Of a stretch of DNA of 41,122 bases, positions 36,333 to 41,122 are shown piece after piece. The first letter of the stretch is position 1. Each line of letters begins with the position of its first letter. The notes beneath the pieces are model-generated. The model was given only the letters and a program-made list of their open reading frames with translations. It had not been told where the DNA came from and made no database searches. A program made the position numbers and the translations under genes. The stretch is from Enterococcus sp. DIV0660C (GTDB lineage Bacteria > Bacillota > Bacilli > Lactobacillales > Enterococcaceae): positions 1-41,122 of the forward strand of contig NZ_JAFLWA010000026.1 in the NCBI RefSeq assembly GCF_017316125.1, in the 5' to 3' direction.

Positions 36333-36800
36333 AGTGAATGAAATGAATGTGGTTAAATATGAGAGATTGTGTAACAAACTAATGAAGTTACAAGTCTATT
36401 TTATAAAAAAAAACGAGAAGTTTTTATTTTATTTTTTTCTTATTTTTTATAAAAAAAAATATACAGATAGCACACATAGTTAATGCGCTATTTCTTGAAA
36501 CTAATTGATAGATTTATAGCGAAAACCACATTTCATCACTCTATGGATGAGTGTAACGAATCTATTAATTGCTAAAATATGGTGGAATGAATTAAAAGGA
36601 ATGAAGACAACAAGTTTAACTCTTTGTTCTTGACGCTACTGATGATTTTATTAGGTCTCTCTTAGGATCAATAAAAAGAACAACTTAAAGTGTCTATAAA
36701 TAGGACTATTTTGATCCAGAAGAAATGGTTAAGGTCAAATTGTTGAAAGAAAGTACGTTAGGTGTTTCGTAAGAATAGCCAAGATAGAAGAGGCTGTTCT

Positions 36801-38169
36801 TTAAAAAGAGAAATAATCTAGATCAGAGTCTCCAATCATTACATATTTTTCATAATTATTTACATTTTTGAGTAGCTCAATGTTATCAATTAACAAAATA
36901 TCAGCACTAGTATCATCCAATTCACAATAGGGAATAATTTTAATCGCTTTTTTTATTTCATTGCAATACTGTTTTTCGTATCTATTTCCCTTGGCTGAAT
37001 AAAAGGCAATATTCAACGTGGAATCTATATAACTCTTTTGAAAAGAATGGACCGTGTAAGTCAGTAATGACAGTATCCATTGAATATTATAATTGTGGAT
37101 GGTGTATTTTTTTAAAGCACAATTTATATCTTTAGAAAATGATAATGATTTAATATTTGTTGAAAAATATTTATTATAAAAAAAATAATAAGGATATAAA
37201 ATTTTAGCATAATGAATACAAATTTCGATTCTTATTGATAGTGTTTTTATGTCAGTTGTAGATACATTGTACGGTCCACAAAGTATAGAAAAAATAAGAT
37301 CTTTATCTATATAGTTAGGAGTTAGTTCATTTAGAAAAAAATTTTGCTCATTTTTTACATTTTTAAAATGTAGGCTATTCATATTAGATAATAAAAAGAT
37401 CAAAATAAGTAAGATTTTTTCTTCATCCAATTTTTTATTATTGAAGCAAAAAAAGTTATTGTATATTTTTTTTACTACAGGACTTTCTGATGAGATGAAT
37501 TCTTTATTGATTTCTAGATGACTATCACTAAATTTTTGCAGATAATCTTTGCAATTGACAGTTATGATCCAAGTCTGTAGTTCATAAATAATATTATTTT
37601 CAATTTTGATGTTACAGTCTTCTAGAAAATTTACTATTTTGTCAGTAAGGAGATCAATAGAAATAGGATTATACAAATTATTATAACCTATATTTGTGTT
37701 TTGCAAATATAGGTTATAAAGTACAAGGATCGATTCAATATTTCCTCTTACTGTAACGTAAGGACTACGGATAATGCAGATATGAAAGCTGTTTTGATAA
37801 AAATTTTAAAATATTGAATAATTTTGAGGGACTTATATATAAATCATTAGCAAGACTATCTAAAGTTTTCTTCTGCTTATAAAAAATGCTATAAAAAATA
37901 TCTTTTGTGATACTTTTAGAAAAATAAAATTTTTGAGCATCATGAAAACTCATCAATTTAGTGTTAAAAACAATATATTTTTCGGATATATATATTGAAT
38001 TTTCAGGTAGTTCTTCTGATAATTCTTCCAAATATTTATTTAAAGTAATCAATGTGATATCTAAATTTTTTATAATTCTTTGTTTCGTACTTTGACCATT
38101 GTTATCTATGATGTATTTTACAATTCTAATTTTAGTATATATTGATTTTTCATAGATTAGATTTAACAT
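36801..38169 (-). pseudogene. Mga-family transcriptional regulator, split by a frameshift
   Basis: Two adjacent minus-strand frames make one Mga/AtxA-like regulator. The first (38169-37765, 134 residues) has a winged helix (about 12-55) and an HTH_Mga domain (KKTLDSLANDLYISPSKLFNIL, about 100-122). It ends at TAG after LSYLHYP. The next frame (+1) reads SPYVTVRGNIESILVLYNLY, the typical Mga continuation, and runs to 36801 through a PRD-like region and an EIIB-like end (NIAFYSAKGNRYEKQYC). Removing one base near 37768 restores 455 residues, close to family size. GAAGGATGA precedes the first ATG. Either a true inactivating insertion or a sequencing error; the rest of the frame has not decayed. 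Confidence 0.8.
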
Positions 38170-38228
38170 AATTAAAACTCATCCTTCAGAATAGTATTTT
38201 ATATAGAATTTTGGAGTATAAAGTTTAT

Positions 38229-38927
38229 TTAATATGCATGTGAATCTTTAAAAAATATAATATTCTTAATAGTTTTTAAAATAATTAAACTATCTAAAAG
38301 CAAACATTGATTATTTTTATACCAAAGATCCATTTTAACCATTGTAGTAAAATCAATCGTATTTCTTCCACATACCTGCCAGATTCCAGAACAACCGGGG
38401 AGGATAGTTAACCTTTCTAAATCAGACTTTGTGTATTTTTTCACTTCAGAGACTAAAGGAGGGCGCGGACCTACTAAACTCATATCACCCTTTATTACAT
38501 TGTACAATTGAGGTAATTCATCTAAACTCAATTTTCGTAAATATCTACCAATGCGGGTGACTCTAGGATCATCCTTCATTTTGAACATAGGGCCATCCAT
38601 TTCATTTTTAGACAACAAATTAGATAGTAACTCCTCTGCATTTACTACCATCGTTCGAAATTTGTATATTTTGAAAATTTTACCGTTCTTACCAACTCTT
38701 TCCTGAGTAAAAAAAATTGGACCATGTTGATCAAAATAAATGAGCAAAGAAATGACTAACAATAGTGGACTGAGAAGCAGAAGGCTTGTGATACTAAAAA
38801 CAATATCAAAGAATCTCTTTATAACAAGATAATACCTTTTTGTCAATCTAAATTTTGAAGATTTTTTTTCAGCTCCTAAAAAATCTGTTATTGTTCTTTT
38901 TTGAAAAACCAATTCAAAATAATCCAT
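38229..38927 (-). CDS. Bacterial sugar transferase (undecaprenyl-phosphate phosphosugar transferase)
   Basis: A membrane-anchored priming enzyme that moves a sugar phosphate from a UDP-sugar to undecaprenyl phosphate to start a polysaccharide or glycan, 232 residues. Seen: a basic stretch then one hydrophobic hairpin (about 38-64), the motif GPIFFTQERVGKNGKIFKIYKFRTM, catalytic Asp-Glu in LSLDELPQL, GDMSLVGPRPP, and the C-terminal LPGCSGIWQVCGRN. It has the short monotopic form without extra N-terminal membrane helices. AAAGGGATAG precedes the ATG. No other polysaccharide genes are in view, so it looks like an orphan here. Same strand as the Mga-type gene, 59 bases upstream of it. Confidence 0.9.
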   Translation of the reverse strand: MDYFELVFQKRTITDFLGAEKKSSKFRLTKRYYLVIKRFFDIVFSITSLLLLSPLLLVISLLIYFDQHGPIFFTQERVGKNGKIFKIYKFRTMVVNAEELLSNLLSKNEMDGPMFKMKDDPRVTRIGRYLRKLSLDELPQLYNVIKGDMSLVGPRPPLVSEVKKYTKSDLERLTILPGCSGIWQVCGRNTIDFTTMVKMDLWYKNNQCLLLDSLIILKTIKNIIFFKDSHAY

Positions 38928-39007
38928 TAAACTATCCCTTTCTAATTTTCTTGACTTTGTTTGATATAGATTCTGAAATAATTTTAGATTTAAAAAGAGT
39001 CACCCTC

Positions 39008-39020
39008 TTTTTTTTTTTTT
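39008..39020 (+). repeat. Homopolymer run of 13 T between divergent genes
   Basis: Thirteen consecutive T follow a small AAAAAGAG/CTCTTTTT hairpin, upstream of the lipoprotein promoter and downstream of the sugar transferase start on the other strand. Such runs can vary in length by slippage. Confidence 0.6.
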
Positions 39021-39043
39021 ACGAACAATTAAATTTTTTGAAG

Positions 39044-39071
39044 TTGATGATATGGAAAAGAAATATACAAT
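39044..39071 (+). promoter_or_regulatory. Candidate promoter of the lipoprotein gene
   Basis: -35 TTGATG (39044-39049), a 16-base spacer, and -10 TACAAT (39066-39071), about 30 bases before the ATG. Confidence 0.5.
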
Positions 39072-39101
39072 CAGTTGCGTAGAAATTGGAGGTGAGAAAT
39101 T

Positions 39102-39578
39102 ATGAAGAAAATTGGTTGTTTCGTAGCTTTACTGGGTCTATCTACTTTGATAGCTGGTTGTAATTCACAGAATCAGCAAAGTGAATCAAATACTACAAAA
39201 ACTAGTACTAGCATTCAGCAAAGCACGGAACAAAGTAGTTCGACAAGCTCGAATGTCAAGTATCTGCGTGGTTTAGAGATAACACTTGGAGATATATCGA
39301 CTGCCGATAATACGAAGGATACTAAAATTGTTTCAATTAAAGTAAAAGTCCGTAATAGGTCAAATGAAGAACAAGGTGTAGGTTCTAATGACTTTAAATT
39401 GAACATTGGGAAACAATCAATAGAACCATACGCAGATGGAGTTAATTTTGGGCAAGCTGTTTTGCCTGAAAAAAGCTTGGAAGGTGTTGTGTCATTTGAA
39501 GTAAAGAAAGATGTAGATAAAGGAACACTTCTATATCAAAAAAATGAAGCAACACAAGAATGGAATATTAAATTTTAA
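39102..39578 (+). CDS. Secreted lipoprotein with DUF4352-like domain
   Basis: A 158-residue lipoprotein. Signal peptide with lipobox LIAGC (Cys20), a Ser/Thr/Gln-rich linker (about 21-52), then a beta-rich domain (GLEITLGDISTA, KIVSIKVKVRNRSNEEQGVGSNDFKL, VLPEKSLEGVVSFEV). This fits the DUF4352/immunoglobulin-like extracellular domains, whose function is not known. GGAGGTGAG precedes the ATG. A large secreted repeat protein follows 15 bases after the stop, so the two are probably one operon and may act together at the cell surface. Confidence 0.82.
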   Translation: MKKIGCFVALLGLSTLIAGCNSQNQQSESNTTKTSTSIQQSTEQSSSTSSNVKYLRGLEITLGDISTADNTKDTKIVSIKVKVRNRSNEEQGVGSNDFKLNIGKQSIEPYADGVNFGQAVLPEKSLEGVVSFEVKKDVDKGTLLYQKNEATQEWNIKF

Positions 39579-39593
39579 GAAGGGATTTTAAGA

Positions 39594-41122
39594 ATGAAGG
39601 AAAAAAAATTACGAAAAAAAATCAAAGCATCTAAAAAAGGAATCGCATTGGCTGCCATTTCTTTGATTATGAGTGGAAATTTAGCTGCTATTTCAACTCC
39701 TGTATTAGCAACAGAAAATTCTAATACGGTACTCACAAATAAATCTGATAACAAAAATGAAAGCTACGGTCAGTTGTTCTCTGGATATCCAGTTGCACAA
39801 AGTCCTTGGAATGGTAGTGTTTATTATCAGGGAAGAGATTCATGGGGAGAAACATCTTCTAGAACATATGATATTAATAGTTGGCAAAGTGGAAATTTAA
39901 ATGGAAATGTGGGAGTTGTTCCATCTGTACCTAACGAGGCTATTGATGGTCAGATTCTTTTACCTAAAGATTCTACAAAACCTATAATAATTCGAGCTTC
40001 TGATTTTGAGTATGGTAATGATGACAAAACAGGTAGAACAGCAGAGTATACACTTAACAAAGACATTACAAATTTTTTACCAAATCGTTCTTATACAACA
40101 ACTCTATCATGTAATGGTTTTGGCTTTGGTTCAATTGAATTAATCACTACTAACGGTGATAAAACAGTTACTACAGGTTCTCGATCATTAGGTTCATTTA
40201 CAGCAAATACGAACATTATTCCTAGCACAAAATCTGGAAAATTGAGTTTGAAAATTAATTCCGGACAAGTGGAAGAATACTATTCTCGATATGGAGAAAT
40301 TACTCCTAATATAACAGTAAATTTAACTTACTCAAAGGAATGGCAAGCAGTAGATAGTTTATTTACTTCTACAGACCACAGTGAGTTAGCTCCTGGTATC
40401 ACAAGTGAAAAAGTACAAGAAGTTAAACAACAAGTAGCAAATATCTCCAATAATCAAGATGCTGCAGAAATGAATGCAGCAATCTCAAAAGCAGAGCAGT
40501 TGGTGGCAGAAGATTCTCAAAATCAAATCGTGCAAGAAGCAACTAACAAAGTCAACGGCTTGTTCAATGGAGAAAACCTAGCTGATGGAGTCAACCAAGA
40601 CAAAATCAATGAAGCACAAGCAGCGGTCGATAAAGTAACAGATGAAGCGAAAAAACAAGAACTACAAAACAAGATCGACAAAGCACAAGAATTGTTGAAT
40701 AAACAAGACGATCAAGCACAAATCGTGCAAGAAGCAACTAACAAAGTCAACGGCTTGTTCAATGGAGAAAACCTAGCTGATGGCGTCAACCAAGACAAAA
40801 TCAACGAAGCACAAGCAGCGGTCGATAAAGTAACAGATGAAGCGAAAAAACAAGAACTACAAAACAAGATCGACAAAGCACAAGAATTGTTGAATAAACA
40901 AGACGATCAAGCACAAATCGTGCAAGAAGCAACTGACAAAGTCAACGGCTTGTTCAATGGAGAAAACCTAGCTGATGGCGTCAACCAAGACAAAATCAAC
41001 GAAGCACAAGCAGCGGTCGATAAAGTAACAGATGAAGCGAAAAAACAAGAACTACAAAACAAAATCGACAAAGCACAAGAATTGTTGGATAAACAAGACG
41101 ACCAATTTGCAATTACAAGTGT
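39594..41122 (+). CDS. Secreted repeat protein with Cry1Ac domain D-VI-like repeats (partial, runs off window)
   Basis: At least 509 residues are open to the window end with no stop. Signal peptide: basic start, hydrophobic core, and likely cleavage after VLA (Ala39). Residues about 40-245 form an unrecognised beta-rich domain with many Gly, Asn, Trp and Tyr (YPVAQSPWNGSVYYQG, LSCNGFGFGSIELITT). Then come one diverged unit (about 247-311, AVDSLFTSTDHSELAPGITS) and three nearly identical 65-residue helical units (from 312). Each contains VNGLFNGENLADGVNQDKI and ends AQELLNKQ, resembling the domains annotated as toxin Cry1Ac D-VI-related. A wall anchor may lie beyond the window. AAGAAGGGA precedes the ATG. 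Role unknown; adhesion or toxin-like binding is inference. Confidence 0.82.
   Translation, partial: MKEKKLRKKIKASKKGIALAAISLIMSGNLAAISTPVLATENSNTVLTNKSDNKNESYGQLFSGYPVAQSPWNGSVYYQGRDSWGETSSRTYDINSWQSGNLNGNVGVVPSVPNEAIDGQILLPKDSTKPIIIRASDFEYGNDDKTGRTAEYTLNKDITNFLPNRSYTTTLSCNGFGFGSIELITTNGDKTVTTGSRSLGSFTANTNIIPSTKSGKLSLKINSGQVEEYYSRYGEITPNITVNLTYSKEWQAVDSLFTSTDHSELAPGITSEKVQEVKQQVANISNNQDAAEMNAAISKAEQLVAEDSQNQIVQEATNKVNGLFNGENLADGVNQDKINEAQAAVDKVTDEAKKQELQNKIDKAQELLNKQDDQAQIVQEATNKVNGLFNGENLADGVNQDKINEAQAAVDKVTDEAKKQELQNKIDKAQELLNKQDDQAQIVQEATDKVNGLFNGENLADGVNQDKINEAQAAVDKVTDEAKKQELQNKIDKAQELLDKQDDQFAITS
40527..41111 (+). repeat. Three tandem 195-bp repeats in the secreted protein gene
   Basis: Units start at 40527, 40722 and 40917. 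By eye, units 1 and 2 differ at only two bases, both silent. Unit 3 differs from unit 2 at about four bases plus its last codons, where the sequence leaves the repeat. The period of 195 keeps the frame (65 residues). Confidence 0.92.

Larger units (their letters stand above)
35894..36800. other. Gene-free AT-rich intergenic stretch, about 0.9 kb
   Basis: No open frame of useful length on either strand. Contents seen: an imperfect hairpin (35935-35988), a 7-bp inverted repeat ATTCCTA/TAGGAAT (36072-36096) flanked by two copies of GTTCAAGTT (36056 and 36101), a TATAAT followed at once by a terminator (36234-36291), and a 10-bp inverted repeat (36297-36332). A short run of decayed coding-like sequence with stops lies near 36690-36770. 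It may be a scar where the conserved chromosome joins an accessory segment. Confidence 0.6.

Noticed and set aside
36690-36775. Short reading DYFDPEEMVKVK that looks like the start of a transposase
   Set aside because: Only about 20 residues, flanked by stops, and I could not tie it to a named insertion sequence family or find terminal repeats; not enough to call a mobile element.
38855-39082. 75-residue plus-strand frame before the lipoprotein
   Set aside because: It is antisense to the sugar transferase N-terminus, Phe/Leu-rich because of the T tract, and has no ribosome site.
40527-41111. Regular repeats considered as a CRISPR array
   Set aside because: The 195-bp units are contiguous, in frame, without spacers, and code for protein repeats.

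Overview
The window looks like chromosome of a low-GC Gram-positive coccus of the Enterococcus group. The evidence is the AT-rich composition, strong GGAGG ribosome sites with frequent TTG and GTG starts, and the gene order zur-rpsU-yqeY-phoH-pgpH-ybeY-dgkA-era-recO-glyQ-glyS. A glycine T-box, mannose-family PTS genes and an Mga-type regulator agree with this. The species cannot be fixed from sequence reading alone; an E. faecium-like species is a reasonable guess.

Layout. 0-5.4 kb: a class A penicillin-binding protein (-), endonuclease IV (+), and an Nramp manganese transporter (-) with metal-operator-like palindromes upstream. 5.6-9.5 kb: a small YneF membrane protein and a two-gene heterodimeric ABC exporter. 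9.6-14.5 kb: a beta-glucoside module, with an RpiR regulator facing an operon of a GH4 6-phospho-beta-glucosidase, a HAD phosphatase and a GH1 6-phospho-beta-glucosidase; no PTS transporter lies beside it. 14.6-17.9 kb: thioredoxin reductase, alpha-phosphoglucomutase and a CzrA-type zinc sensor. 18-19.4 kb: the PPDK regulatory kinase/phosphatase (-) facing a Zur repressor with a Zur-box-like site. 19.5-29.8 kb: a conserved housekeeping block (S21, YqeY, PhoH, PgpH, YbeY, DgkA, Era, RecO) followed by a T-box-controlled operon of an unknown 80-residue protein, glyQ and glyS. 30.3-35.9 kb: a galactosamine-type catabolic operon (GntR regulator, AgaS, LacD, PTS IIB-IIC-IID-IIA) with a promoter, a 12-bp palindromic operator and a cre-like site. 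35.9-36.8 kb: a gene-free AT-rich stretch with inverted repeats. 36.8-41.1 kb: an accessory-looking region with a frameshifted Mga-type regulator, an orphan sugar-phosphate transferase, a DUF4352-like lipoprotein, and the start of a secreted protein with three nearly identical 195-bp repeats that runs off the window.

How it works together. Three sugar or metal circuits can be read with their DNA sites: RpiR/beta-glucoside, GntR/galactosamine, and Zur, CzrA and MntR-like metal control. A repeated design is a promoter placed inside or across a terminator-like hairpin. It is clear before trxB and czrA and weaker before phoH, so that readthrough from the previous gene would fold the hairpin while local initiation omits its 5' arm. 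A diverged intergenic repeat marked by AAGGTTGTG begins exactly at the stop codon of two unrelated genes (mntH and glyS). The least ordinary material is the 36-41 kb end, which may be a surface/host-interaction locus whose regulator is broken in this sequence.
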